64,000 nt of DNA from Bog-532 sp963805255 (GCA_963805255.1 CAWDTK010000025.1:1-64000); one strand, 5' to 3'. Counted from the stretch's first letter, positions 16,419 to 25,322 are shown. Notes: generated from the sequence alone by a model not told the origin. Numbers and translations are program-made.

Positions 16419-17475
16419 TCACTGTCCTTCGGTCAGCTCGCCGACAGCGGCCGAGACCGCCTGCCGGTAGGCATCCTCGATGAAGGTTTCGGAGGGACGG
16501 ACGTACCGCATCGTCGAGGCCACCGTCCAGTGCCCGAGCATCTGCTGGATCGCGACGAGGTCCATGCCGCGCTCGTAGTTGTGGGTCGCACACGCCCTGC
16601 GCAGCGAATGCGGGGTGAACCAGTCCGCGGCGGCAGGCCCTCGAGCATCATCAGGTGCCGCAGCCGGTTACGGACGGTCCCGGTGGCCAGCTGGCCACCG
16701 GATTCGTCGCAGAACAGCACAGCGGAGTCAGGGAACCGGCCGCGGACGTCGTCCAGGAACCAGCGCAGCTGCTGGTCCAGGCCGTCCAGCATCGGGACCC
16801 ACCGCGGCCGGGGCCCCGACGTGCGGGCTGCCTTGCCGAAACGGACATGCAGCTTCCCGAACGGGCCGCGGCCGAAGTGGGCGTCCGGGACATCAAGAAG
16901 GACGGCTTCCTCGCAGCGCGTCCCGGCGTGATACAGCGTGCGGAACAGGGCGTAGTCGCGGGCAGCGGGAGCATACTTGCGGGCGGTGCCGATCCGGGCC
17001 TTCAGGAAGCCGAAGAACTCCGTCACCCGTTCCGGGCCGGCGGCGGGTCCTGGGCCGGGGAGTCGTTGCTGACATGGCGGGCGGAGTTGTGCTCATCCAC
17101 CGGGCAGACCAGCCGGACCCCGAACGCGGCCTCGATCTCAACCGCCCTGCGGACCTCCAGGAACCGGTGGAAGCCCTTGAACACCTGCAGGTAATTCTGG
17201 CGGGTCGAGACCGCCCTGCCTGCGGCCGCCAGGCCACCCACGACCCGGTCGACATCGGCGGCGGTAACCTCCCACGCCGGACGGCCCAGCGCGGTCAGCA
17301 TCCGCTCCAGCACCCCGATGTCGTTGTCGATCGTGCTGGCCGCGAACCCCCGGGCGGTCCACGAGGCGACGAACGCCTCCACGCACCCGGACTGGAACAC
17401 CAGCGGGTCGGCCGGCACCACCACCGGGGAGAGATGGCCCTCGATAAGACGAAGCCCGGCATCTGCCACGCGCAC
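16419..17475 (-). pseudogene. Tyrosine recombinase with complete catalytic set but two frameshifts
   Basis: The N-terminal SAM-like domain (17475 to about 17026: RGFAASTIDNDIGVLERML, STRQNYLQVFKGFHRFL) continues after a one-base shift as the catalytic domain. Box I is YHAGTRCEEAVLL. Near 16636 a second one-base shift occurs, after which FTPHSLRRACATHNYERG (box II), MLGHWTVASTMRYV (His and nucleophile Tyr) and the stop at 16421-16419 are found. All R-H-R-H-Y residues are thus encoded. Both breaks are single missing bases in G/C runs and could be sequencing errors; if so, this is the active recombinase of the module. Confidence 0.7.
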
Positions 17476-17612
17476 ACCTTCTTCGCACCAGCGATCTCAA
17501 GGTGGCACCTGGAAAATCAATGCCTCACCATGAATACCACAAGTCACACCAGACGCGCATAACCTCAGGCAGCAGCAGGAACAGGCCCAAACGAACCCGT
17601 GGGAGTCCCACA

Positions 17613-18338
17613 ACCCTCCGCCGCCGCGACCCAGATGCCCAGCACCCGCTTGGCGCCCCCATCGTCGATCCCGACCGCGATGTTCACCGCCTTGTTCCGC
17701 ACCGCTGCCCCGTCTCGCACCTTCGCGACCAGCGCGTCGATGTAGACCACCGGGTAGAACGGCTCCAGCGGCCGGTGCTGCCACTCCCGCATGCCCTCCA
17801 GCGCGCCGTCGGTCACCCGCGAGATCGTGTCCGCCGACAGGTCCACCCCCGCCGTCTGCCGCACGTGCCGGGCGATGTCCCGCACGCTCATCCCCTTCGC
17901 GTACAGCGAGATGATCACCGCGTTCAGCCCGTCGCTGCGCGTGGCCTGCTTCGGCACCAGCACCGGATCAAAACTCCCGCCCCGGTCCCGCGGCACGGCC
18001 AGCCGCACCGGGCCGACCTCCGTGTTCAGCGTCTTGGCGCTGGAACCGTTCCGCCGGTTCTCCCCGCCGTCCCCGCCCGGGCCGTCCAGGTGCGCGCCGA
18101 GCTCGGCCGCCAGGCCCGCCTGCAGCACCTGCCCGATCACCCCCGTCAGCAGCCCGCCCGGCCCCGTCAGCGTCACCGGCTCCCCGGACCTGGCCCGCTC
18201 CGCCAGCTGCCCCGCCAGCGACGTCACCACCTCCTCCGGCAGCACCAGCCCGGGCACATCACCCCGGTCCAGGTTCCCCAGCAGAACTTCCCCCGCCGGG
18301 TCCTCGACTTCGGCCCCCGCACTCTCTAGCATGGTCAT
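17613..18338 (-). pseudogene. IS256 transposase, N-terminal part
   Basis: 242 codons from ATG at 18338 behind GGGGAGGG. They contain the IS256 N-terminal region (LLTGVIGQVLQAGLAAELGAHL, RRNGSSAKTLNTEVGPV) and the first catalytic Asp in FYPVVYIDALVAKVRD. The gene ends at AAEG where the recombinase module enters; read-through adds 16 foreign residues to a stop at 17565. Confidence 0.85.
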
Positions 18339-18427
18339 CTTGCCCTCCCCGTGGTTCAAGCCACCCCCTGTGGCCTGCGGAAACGCTCCTGTCTACCACC
18401 CCTCCGCACAAAATTTCTGACAGACTC

Positions 18428-18435
18428 AGCAGGAA
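18428..18435. repeat. 8-bp target duplication, right copy (AGCAGGAA)
   Basis: This is the direct repeat of 13125-13132, adjoining the right terminal repeat of the IS256-type element. Confidence 0.9.
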
Positions 18436-19365
18436 CGTAGCGGGTTCGGCTACGCCTACTCGGTCTACCAGGCCGAATACTCCCGGAACCTGCTGTTTAA
18501 GTCCGGCGCGCAGATGGAGGCCCTGTTCGACCGGGTGCTGGACCGGACCCGGTCCCGGCTGGACATCCCCGCGATCCGGACGCTGTTCGGCCTCAAGGCA
18601 CGGCCGCACCGCAACCGGAAAGCCGGCCTGCCCGCGCAGGAGATCGTGATCGAGAAACCACGGTACGGGCTCAGCTGGTTCCGGATCAGTTTCGGGCGGC
18701 TCCAGCTGAAGGCCTATACCAAGGGCGAGCACGTGCTGCGCTTCGAGGCCACCGTGCACAACACCAAAGAGCTGCGCTGCCGCCGCAGCCTGGAAAACTT
18801 CGCCGAGATCATCACCTTGCTGGCCGGCATGGCGGACCGGTTCGCCACCGCCCTGGACTGCGCCGACACCGGCTTCCTGCCCGACGGTGTCCTCGACCAG
18901 CTGCCGCTGCCCTCCCAGGCCGGCACCGGCAGGATCGCCGGCATCGACCTGAACAAGCCGAGGATCCGCGCCGCCCTCTCAGCCGCGCTCGCCCTGGCCC
19001 CGGCACCGGGCGGGTTCACCGTCGCCGGGCACGCCGCCCGGGTCCGCCAGATCACCGGCCACGACGGCTACACCACCCGGCAGGCCGCCTACGACCTGCG
19101 TAAGCTCCGCGGCAAGCAGCTCGTCGACAAACCCGGCAGGACCCGCCGCTACCACGTCCCGCCACCCGCCGCCCGCACCATCAGCGCCCTGCTCACCCTC
19201 CGCGATCACGTCATTGCCCCGATCCTCGCCGGGATCCGCAGCCCCCGCATGGGCCGCAAACCCAAGATCTGGACCGCCGCCGACCGCGACTACGAGACCC
19301 TGCGCATCGGCATGCACACCCTCTTCCAGCACGTCGGCATCGAGACGCAGCCAGCCGCCGCATAG
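18436..19365 (+). pseudogene. Conserved hypothetical protein, C-terminal half
   Basis: 310 codons including the TAG at 19365, in frame with 12410-13132 after excision. It begins RSGFGYAYSVYQAEYSRNLLF. The last ~120 residues resemble a winged-helix domain (ITGHDGYTTRQAAYDLRKLRGKQLVDKPGRTRRYHV), a MarR/ArsR-like DNA-binding pattern with a basic wing. The whole protein could therefore be DNA-binding; no enzyme function is claimed. A small palindrome GACAACATTTTGTC follows the stop. Confidence 0.75.
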
Positions 19366-19528
19366 ACAACATTTTGTCGATCGGATGAATGCAAGCGCCT
19401 AGCCGGATCGGTGGGCGGTTCCGCAAACGAGACCGATGGGGGCCGTTCGGCCCGGCCAGACCTCGACTAGTCCCAATGCTGGGGAGTGATCTGCCCCGAG
19501 CTTTCCGGACAGCGGATTTGTGGTTAAT

Positions 19529-20440
19529 TCACGCTGCGGACTGCCGTTCCAGGTACTCATTGCGGACTTGCTGCGGGGTCCGGTACTGAAGCCCGGAGTG
19601 CCGACGTCTGGAATTGTACCAGAATTCGATGTACCTCACAACGTCGCGGCGCGCGTGCTCGCGGGTCGGATACTGAGTGCGGTGAACACGCTCGTTCTTC
19701 AGCGCGGCGAAGAACGATTCGGCCATTGCATTATCGTAACAGATACCGGTGCGGCCGACGGACTGCCGGAGATTATGCTTCTTGAGCGTCTCCGCAAACT
19801 GCCGGGATGTGTAATTGCTGCCGCGGTCGGAGTGGAAAATCGCATTAGCGGCGAGAGGAAAATTACGGGCGGCGATCTCGATGGCCTTCTCGATGAGCGG
19901 CGTCTTGTAGTTATCGCCCGCTGCCCAGCCGATGACTTCCTTTGTATGGCAGTCGATAACCGTCGCCAGGTAAAGCCAGCCCTCCCATGCCGGAATGTAA
20001 GTGATGTCGCCGACCATTTTCTCGCCCGGCGCGGCCGCGGTGAAATCGCGTTTCACGAGGTCGGGAATGTCGTGCTCCTGGCCGTCGCCCTCGGTCAGGC
20101 TGACCCGCCACGGCCGCGGCTGGCAGGGCTCCAGGCCCAGCTCACGCATGATGGACCGCACCAGCTCCGGCCCCGCGGGCACGCCCCAGGCCACCAGGTC
20201 CGCATGCACCCGGCGGTACCCGTATGTCTCATCCGATTCATCGAATGACTTCCGCACGATCAAAGCAAGCATCCCGCGCCTTTTCGCCGTCGCCGATTCC
20301 GGCGCGCTCCGCCATTCGTAAAACCCGGACCGCGATACCTCCATCCACCGGCACATCATCACGATCGACGGCACGTACTCATCACTCGATTCCTGGTAAG
20401 CCGCGTACTCCGCGTCGATGAACTCGAATTTATCGGTCAC
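19529..20440 (-). CDS. IS3-family transposase OrfB (DDE integrase)
   Basis: 303 residues with the IS3 OrfB layout. An HTH_21 region (YGYRRVHADLVAWGVPAG) comes first. The catalytic triad follows as D in MVGDITYIPAWEGWLYL, D in AIFHSDRGSNYTSRQF and E in AMAESFFAALKNERVHR. The C-terminal WYNSRRRHSGLQYRTPQQV motif is intact. The GTG start overlaps the orfA stop by four bases, so translational coupling is likely; a programmed frameshift fusion as in other IS3 elements is possible. Confidence 0.9.
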   Translation of the reverse strand: MTDKFEFIDAEYAAYQESSDEYVPSIVMMCRWMEVSRSGFYEWRSAPESATAKRRGMLALIVRKSFDESDETYGYRRVHADLVAWGVPAGPELVRSIMRELGLEPCQPRPWRVSLTEGDGQEHDIPDLVKRDFTAAAPGEKMVGDITYIPAWEGWLYLATVIDCHTKEVIGWAAGDNYKTPLIEKAIEIAARNFPLAANAIFHSDRGSNYTSRQFAETLKKHNLRQSVGRTGICYDNAMAESFFAALKNERVHRTQYPTREHARRDVVRYIEFWYNSRRRHSGLQYRTPQQVRNEYLERQSAA

Positions 20441-20727
20441 CGATGGTCGCGGGCGAAGTACGCCGCGGCTTTTTTCAAAAACTCGTTTTCCATCTTCAGT
20501 TCCCGGGTTTCCCGCTCAAGCTCGCGCAGCCGCGCCCGCTCATTCACGGTCAGCGGCGGTTCCTCGCCGGCATGCTCACGGCGATAGGAAGCGACCCAGT
20601 TGCCGAGGGTGCCTTCGTTAATCCCGAGCTCCTTTGCCACTCTGGCTATCGGGCGCGACGTCTCGATCACCATCTTCACGGCTTCATCCTTGAATTCCGG
20701 TGAGAAGCTCTTCTTCGGTCGAGGCAA
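20437..20727 (-). CDS. IS3-family transposase OrfA
   Basis: 96 residues identical to the copy at 15-305. The HTH (VAKELGINEGTLGNWV) is followed by a coiled coil. ATG at 20727. It provides DNA binding for the OrfAB transposase. Confidence 0.9.
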   Translation of the reverse strand: MPRPKKSFSPEFKDEAVKMVIETSRPIARVAKELGINEGTLGNWVASYRREHAGEEPPLTVNERARLRELERETRELKMENEFLKKAAAYFARDHR

Positions 20728-20800
20728 TTAATTCACCTTTCCAGACGTCCATCCTATTGGACGGACTGTCCGGAAGCCTCGGGGCACCTCAGACCCGATT

Positions 20801-20808
20801 CCATGAGT
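20801..20808. repeat. 8-bp target duplication of the IS66 element, left copy (CCATGAGT)
   Basis: CCATGAGT at 20801-20808 is repeated at 23541-23548. These directly flank the GTAAG termini; 8 bp is the IS66-family duplication length. Confidence 0.92.
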
Positions 20809-20835
20809 GTAAGAATTCGGTGATCCCGTGGGCTG

Positions 20836-21744
20836 TTACTGAGCGGGCGGGGTGGTGAGGATCTGCCGCCAGCGCCGGTGCAGCGGGTAGAGGTAGATGT
20901 CCTTGACCGGCAGGGCGTGTTCATGGCGGCGGTCGAGCTTGCCCCTGCCCTTGGTCTGGCCAATGCGGGTCCAGTTGGCGGCGCGGTAGCTGGCGCCGGT
21001 GAACCGGCCGGCCTCGACGAAGGTCTCGGCCAGGACCGGGGCGTAGCCGTAGCGGGCCCGCCAGTCGGCGGGCAGCCGGCGGGTGACGGCGGCGAGCAGC
21101 GAGGAGGCGAGGTTGGGGACCGCCAGGTCGGGGCGGATGAGGAACCGGGCGTTGCCGCAGATCAGGTTCAGGTTGGCGCGGCGGGTGGCGGGGTCCCAGC
21201 CGATCCAGTCGTCGCGGGGGGCGCATTTCCAGGCGCTGGCGGCGAAGGCGAAGGCGGCGATCGGGCCGGCGGCGGGGGCGGCGGCGAGGTAGCGGATCTG
21301 GGCGCCGGCCAGCGGGGTGTAGCCGAGGTAGTGGTGGTCGCGGATGAGCTGGTTCCACTGCCGGGAGGCCTGGCGGCTGTCGACGACGCTGATGGTGACC
21401 GGGCCGAGATCGGCCAAGGTGGCGGCGGGGTGCGCCGGCAGCGGCAGGGCGAGCTGGCCGGGGTGCCCGTGCCGGGGGTGGCGTCCGTTGCCGTTGCCGT
21501 TGCGCGGCGGCGGCAGGGTGATCAGGCCGTCGGCGGCCATCCGGCCCAGGGCGACGCGGGCGGTCATGTCCTTGCGCCGCCCGCCGGGGGTCTGCCAGCC
21601 GAGCGCGTCGCAGATCGCGTCGGCGATCGCGCGGCGGGTCGGCAGCGTCGCCGCCAGGGAGCGGATCTCCTCCAGCTCGGCGAGGGTGAAGTCCCTGCCG
21701 CAGTAGCGGGCCGGGTACTGGCCGGGCGTGCCGGTCACGGTCAC
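20836..21744 (-). CDS. DUF4338 / DruA-like protein, IS66 passenger
   Basis: 302 residues. The central region (VTISVVDSRQASRQWNQLIRDHHYLGY, PAAGPIAAFAFAASAWKCAPRDDWIGW) is the DUF4338 signature. Its members include DruA, a component of Druantia anti-phage systems, and many stand-alone genes beside transposases. C-terminal motifs are YAPVLAETFVEAGRFTGASYRAANW and KDIYLYPLHRRWR. The GTG start at 21744 overlaps the tnpC stop (GTGA), so it is cotranslated with the transposase. No other Druantia genes are near, so a defence role is not shown; an accessory role in transposition is equally possible. Confidence 0.75.
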   Translation of the reverse strand: MTVTGTPGQYPARYCGRDFTLAELEEIRSLAATLPTRRAIADAICDALGWQTPGGRRKDMTARVALGRMAADGLITLPPPRNGNGNGRHPRHGHPGQLALPLPAHPAATLADLGPVTISVVDSRQASRQWNQLIRDHHYLGYTPLAGAQIRYLAAAPAAGPIAAFAFAASAWKCAPRDDWIGWDPATRRANLNLICGNARFLIRPDLAVPNLASSLLAAVTRRLPADWRARYGYAPVLAETFVEAGRFTGASYRAANWTRIGQTKGRGKLDRRHEHALPVKDIYLYPLHRRWRQILTTPPAQ

Positions 21745-23426
21745 GGCGGCTGGTCCTTCCTGCCGTCTGGCTCGCCGGGCTGGCCGGTCAGGGTGATGTT
21801 CCAGGGCAGCAGGGCTTCCAGGGCCTGCCCAGCCGGCGGCTTGCCGCCGTTTGCGGCGCAGGCCTGCAGGTAGGCGTCCAGGTAGGCGCGGGGGTTGTGC
21901 CCGGTGATCCGGGCGGTGCCCAGGACGGTCCAGGCGTGGCCGGCCAGGTCAGCGGACCATTCCGCGCCGGAGCCGTTGTAGTTCTTGCGGCCCACGACCG
22001 GGGTGCGGATCGCCCGCTCGGCGGTGTTGTTATCCAGCGGCAGGTCCGGGAAGTCCCGGTGGCGCACCAGCCCGCCCCATTCGCGGTCCAAGGTGGCCAG
22101 CGCCTTCGCCGCGGCCGGGTGCAGCAGGTCCGGGCGGCGACCCTGAATACGGCGGTAGGCGTCGATCTCCTCCAGCGCCGCATCGAACGCGGCGGCCGCC
22201 CGGGCGTGCTCGCCAGTGCCCCCGGGGGCGGCGGCCAGGGCGCGGTGCGCGGCGTATAGTGCGGCGAACCGGCCGGTCCAGGCATCAGCCCAGCTGCCCA
22301 GCTCCTTGCGGTGGGCGTCGCCGGCCCGGATGAACCGCCGCCGGATATGGGCCCAGCACCAGAGGGAGGTGACGCCGTCCAGCTCGGAAAACGACCGGTA
22401 CACCGAGTAGAAGTCCGAGCTGATGACCAGCGGCCTGCGGCCCTCCGGCAGCTGGCCGGCCTGCACGCCGTAATGGTCTTCGAGCACCTTCAGCGACCGC
22501 GACGCCGCGATCGTGTACACCACCGTGTCCGCGGCAGTGAACACCCACAGCCACCAGCGGCTGCCTCCGTTATCGGCGGGCTGGCCGAATACCCGCCACG
22601 ACGTCTCGTCCACGTGCGCGTGCCCGGCGGCGGCGTTTCGCGCGGCGATCGCGGCCGCCAGCGGCGCAAGCAGCTCCTCCAGCCGCCGGGCCACCCCGGC
22701 CAGCGTGCCCGGCGCCACCTCCAGGCCCTGCATCGCCAGCATCGCGATCACCCGGTTGAACGGCAGCCCGAGCGCGTACTTGGCGACAAGCAGGTTCACG
22801 CAGAACTCCGTCGTGAACAGGCCCCTGGGAATCAGCGTCGCCGGGCCGGGCGCGGTCCGCACCGCCGGCACCGGGCACTGGCAGCACCGGGCGTACTTGC
22901 GCCGCCGGTGCACCACCCGCCACACCCGGACCCGCCACGATACCTGCTCGCTGGCATCCTCCCCGAACAGCTCATAGGCCCGGCCGCACCGCGGGCAGCG
23001 CCGCTCGCCCTCCGGAATGTCATGGACCTGCTCCTCGGTCTCCAGGTGCTCATGCCGGCGCCGCCCATGCCCGGCCGATCCCGGCCGCTGACCCCGGCGC
23101 CGCCCGCCCGCAGCGCCGCCATCCCCTGCCGGGGCGTCATCCCCGCCGCCGGCGTCGGCGGCTTGCCCGCCCGCCTGCCGCTTACCGGCGCCGTCTTTCT
23201 CGCTGGAGGTGCCGAACAGCATCCGGCTCAGCGTCACCACCCGCTGCTTCAGCGCGGCCAGCTGCTCCTGCTGCGCGGCCACCGTCGCGGCCAGCGTGGC
23301 GTTCTCCGCCTCCAGCCGCACGTTCTCCCCGGCCAGCCGCGTGTTCTGTGCCTCCAGCAGCTCCGCCCGCTCACGCCAGAACGCCGCCTCATCAGCGGGC
23401 CGGGAACAAGTACGCGCAGCCATCAC
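21741..23426 (-). CDS. tnpC: IS66-family transposase TnpC
   Basis: 561 residues. Residues 20-65 form a leucine-zipper coiled coil. The zinc-binding region starts at CPRCGRAYELFG (~145). The catalytic residues are D in HVDETSWRVFG, D in VISSDFYSVYRSF and E in PLDNNTAERAIRTPVV. The IS66 C-terminal motif TGHNPRAYLDAYLQAC is present. Length and motif set are complete, so it should be active. ATG at 23426. Confidence 0.92.
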   Translation of the reverse strand: MMAARTCSRPADEAAFWRERAELLEAQNTRLAGENVRLEAENATLAATVAAQQEQLAALKQRVVTLSRMLFGTSSEKDGAGKRQAGGQAADAGGGDDAPAGDGGAAGGRRRGQRPGSAGHGRRRHEHLETEEQVHDIPEGERRCPRCGRAYELFGEDASEQVSWRVRVWRVVHRRRKYARCCQCPVPAVRTAPGPATLIPRGLFTTEFCVNLLVAKYALGLPFNRVIAMLAMQGLEVAPGTLAGVARRLEELLAPLAAAIAARNAAAGHAHVDETSWRVFGQPADNGGSRWWLWVFTAADTVVYTIAASRSLKVLEDHYGVQAGQLPEGRRPLVISSDFYSVYRSFSELDGVTSLWCWAHIRRRFIRAGDAHRKELGSWADAWTGRFAALYAAHRALAAAPGGTGEHARAAAAFDAALEEIDAYRRIQGRRPDLLHPAAAKALATLDREWGGLVRHRDFPDLPLDNNTAERAIRTPVVGRKNYNGSGAEWSADLAGHAWTVLGTARITGHNPRAYLDAYLQACAANGGKPPAGQALEALLPWNITLTGQPGEPDGRKDQPP

Positions 23427-23651
23427 GCCAAGGCTGCACCACCACCAGTCCCTGTGTCCAGCACCGCCGCACCCGCCCCGCCAGCGTGTCGCCTGCGCCG
23501 GCCAGCCACGCTCAGCCCACCGGAATCACCGAATACTTACCCATGAGTAAGCCGGTGACACGCTCGTGTAAATGCCGATAGGTGCCGCTCTGGCCTGGGA
23601 TGATGATCGCTGCCAAGTGATGACCAGCCCAGCGGAGAGGACACCTATCTG

Positions 23652-25109
23652 GTGAGCAGGATACGTGCTGGTGGCAAGCGGCGTCAGCAGGTGCGGGCCG
23701 GCGCGCCGGATGCGGCGCTGACGCCGAACGCGGGGATGGCCGCGATCAGCGAGTTGTGTGACCGGCTGGACGTGACCGGGGCGCTGGATGCGGCGGTCGG
23801 CCCGATCAAGCAGCGGGATCGCGGGTTCGGGGCCGGGGAGCTGCTGGCCGGGCTCGCGGCGGCGCAGCTGGCCGGGGAGGACTTCCTGGCCGGGCTGGAC
23901 CGCCAGCGCGGTGATGCGGCGGGCCAGCTGATCACCCCGGTGCCGGGGCTGGCGTCCACGACCGCGGCGGGCCTGGCCCGGCGGATCACTCCCGCCCAGT
24001 GGACAGCGGTTGAGCGTGGCCTGGCGGCGGTGACCGGGCGGATGCTGGACCTGCTGCCCGCGGAGCGGGCCGCGGCGCTGGCCGGCGGCCCGGTCACGAT
24101 CGACCTGGACACCACCGACGTGGAGGTCTACGGCCGGAAGAAGCGCGGCGTGGCGTATAACCATCAGGGCCAGCGGGTGGGCCTGCCGCACGTGGCGGCC
24201 TGGGCCGAAGCCGAGATCGTGCTGGCCGCCGACTTGGGCGACGGCACCGATGACCCGCGCGCGACCGCGCCGGATCTGCTGCGCCGTGCGCTGGCCGCCC
24301 TGCCCGCGGCGGCGCGGGCTTCGGGCCGGGTGGCGATGCGCGCCGACGCCGGCTACTTCGCCGGGCAGCTGGCCCGCGCCGCCCACGACGCGAAGATCGC
24401 GTTCGCGATCGGCGCCAAGCGGATCGCGCCGTTGTGGCGGCTGCTGGCCGGGATCGCCGAGGACGACTGGCATGACGCCATTGACATGGACGGCGCGCAG
24501 GTCGCCGTCGCGGAGTACTGCCCGGACTGGTGGCCGGCCAGCACCCGGCTGCTGATCCGCCGGGTCCTGCTGGATCCGGAGCAGGTCTCCGCCGACCCCC
24601 GGTCCCGCCGCCGCCGCACCCTGCGCCCGGACCAGCGGGCCCTGCCGTTGCCTGAGCTGGCCGGTGCCGGGGCGATCTACGCTTACTCGTTCATCGTGAC
24701 CAACCTGGACGTGACTGCCCCGGCCAAGGCGATAGCGGTGGAGCACTGGTACCGGCACCGCACCACGGTGGAGAACATCTTCCGCGACAGCAAGCTCGGC
24801 GCCGCCTTGCGGCACCTCCCCTCCGGATACCCCCAGGTCAACCTGGCCTGGATGTGGGGCGCGCTGCTCGCCGCGACCATGGCCGCCTGGCTGCACCAGC
24901 TCACCGCCATCACCGCCGGCGAGGACATCCTGGCCGGTCACGGCGTGCGCGGCGGCAAGGCCATGATCGCCACCCTGCGCTGGCGGCTGATCGCCGTCCC
25001 CGGCCGGCTGGTCCGCCACGCCCGCCACCTGATCCTGCGGCTGCCGCCCGGCCACAGCCTGCTCCCTGAGGTCCTGGCCCGGCTGCGGGAACTTCCCATC
25101 CCCGCCTGA
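23652..25109 (+). CDS. IS1380-family transposase
   Basis: 485 residues. The first catalytic Asp is in PVTIDLDTTDVEVYG, the second in ARASGRVAMRADAGYFAG, and the Glu-containing YRHRTTVENIFRDSKLG region follows. The C-terminal helical part (VNLAWMWGALLAATMAAWL) is typical of the family. The start at 23652 is GTG, with GGAGAGGA upstream. I could not find convincing terminal repeats in 23549-23650 or 25110-25322, and those stretches hold no other gene. Confidence 0.85.
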   Translation: MSRIRAGGKRRQQVRAGAPDAALTPNAGMAAISELCDRLDVTGALDAAVGPIKQRDRGFGAGELLAGLAAAQLAGEDFLAGLDRQRGDAAGQLITPVPGLASTTAAGLARRITPAQWTAVERGLAAVTGRMLDLLPAERAAALAGGPVTIDLDTTDVEVYGRKKRGVAYNHQGQRVGLPHVAAWAEAEIVLAADLGDGTDDPRATAPDLLRRALAALPAAARASGRVAMRADAGYFAGQLARAAHDAKIAFAIGAKRIAPLWRLLAGIAEDDWHDAIDMDGAQVAVAEYCPDWWPASTRLLIRRVLLDPEQVSADPRSRRRRTLRPDQRALPLPELAGAGAIYAYSFIVTNLDVTAPAKAIAVEHWYRHRTTVENIFRDSKLGAALRHLPSGYPQVNLAWMWGALLAATMAAWLHQLTAITAGEDILAGHGVRGGKAMIATLRWRLIAVPGRLVRHARHLILRLPPGHSLLPEVLARLRELPIPA

Positions 25110-25322
25110 CCTGCACACCCTGAGCCCCGGCTCCCCGTCCTTATCCACGGCCTGCCAGCCCGACCCGAAGAAAGGCCCGCAGATCGCGAACCCGGCGCGG
25201 CTCCCGGGCCATTAGCATGCCCGCTACCGGGAATCCTGGCACACCAAGATCATTTAGGGGCAGGAATCAGCTCACAGCGCTATTCGCGGAATCGGGTCAG
25301 AGTTAAAAGAAGCCGCAGATTA

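Larger units (their letters stand above)
14428..17612. mobile_element. Tyrosine-recombinase module inserted in the IS256 transposase gene
   Basis: This is a 3185-bp insertion defined by the exact in-frame seam of the IS256 transposase (GAG GGT joined to GCG AAG). No target duplication is seen, as expected for tyrosine-recombinase integration. Short palindromes lie at both junctions: CTTCGCCGAAG at 14422-14432 and GTGGGAGTCCCAC at 17599-17611. It carries three minus-strand genes in one run: a tyrosine recombinase, an XRE-type HTH protein and a zinc-ribbon recombinase-like protein. Confidence 0.8.
13133..18427. mobile_element. IS256-family element carrying a nested 3.2-kb insertion
   Basis: The terminal repeats are GAGTGTGTCAGATATTTTGTG (13133 onward) and, reverse-complemented from 18427, GAGTCTGTCAGAAATTTTGTG. 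Both are flanked by AGCAGGAA. The transposase gene is split at 14427/17613 by a tyrosine-recombinase module; without it the element would be 2110 bp. That is longer than a usual IS256 because of an accessory ORF (13493-13747) and a non-coding 360-bp left leader (13133-13492), in which I see no gene. Confidence 0.85.
19487..20791 (-). mobile_element. IS3-family element, complete
   Basis: 1305 bp bounded by imperfect ~25-bp inverted repeats. The left end is TGATCTGCCCCGAGCTTTCC (19487 onward). The right end, reverse-complemented from 20791, is TGAGGTGCCCCGAGGCTTCC. It contains overlapping orfA and orfB. The immediate flanks (GAG left, GAC right) do not form a clear 3-4 bp duplication, so one side may have been rearranged. 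It ends 17 bp before the IS66 element. Confidence 0.85.
20809..23540 (-). mobile_element. Intact IS66-family element carrying a DUF4338 (DruA-like) gene
   Basis: 2732 bp. The left terminus is GTAAGAATTCGGTGATCCCG; the right terminus read inward from 23540 is GTAAGTATTCGGTGATTCCG, each continuing with TGGGCTG. CCATGAGT flanks both sides. Inside are tnpC and a translationally coupled DUF4338 gene; the small tnpA and tnpB genes of larger IS66 members are absent. Confidence 0.92.

Noticed and set aside
19529..20727. Frameshift pseudogene in the IS3 element
   Set aside because: orfA and orfB in different frames with a start/stop overlap is the normal IS3 organisation.
20836..21744. Druantia defence system
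   Set aside because: Only a DruA-like gene is present, inside an IS; no DruB-E or large helicase genes are nearby.
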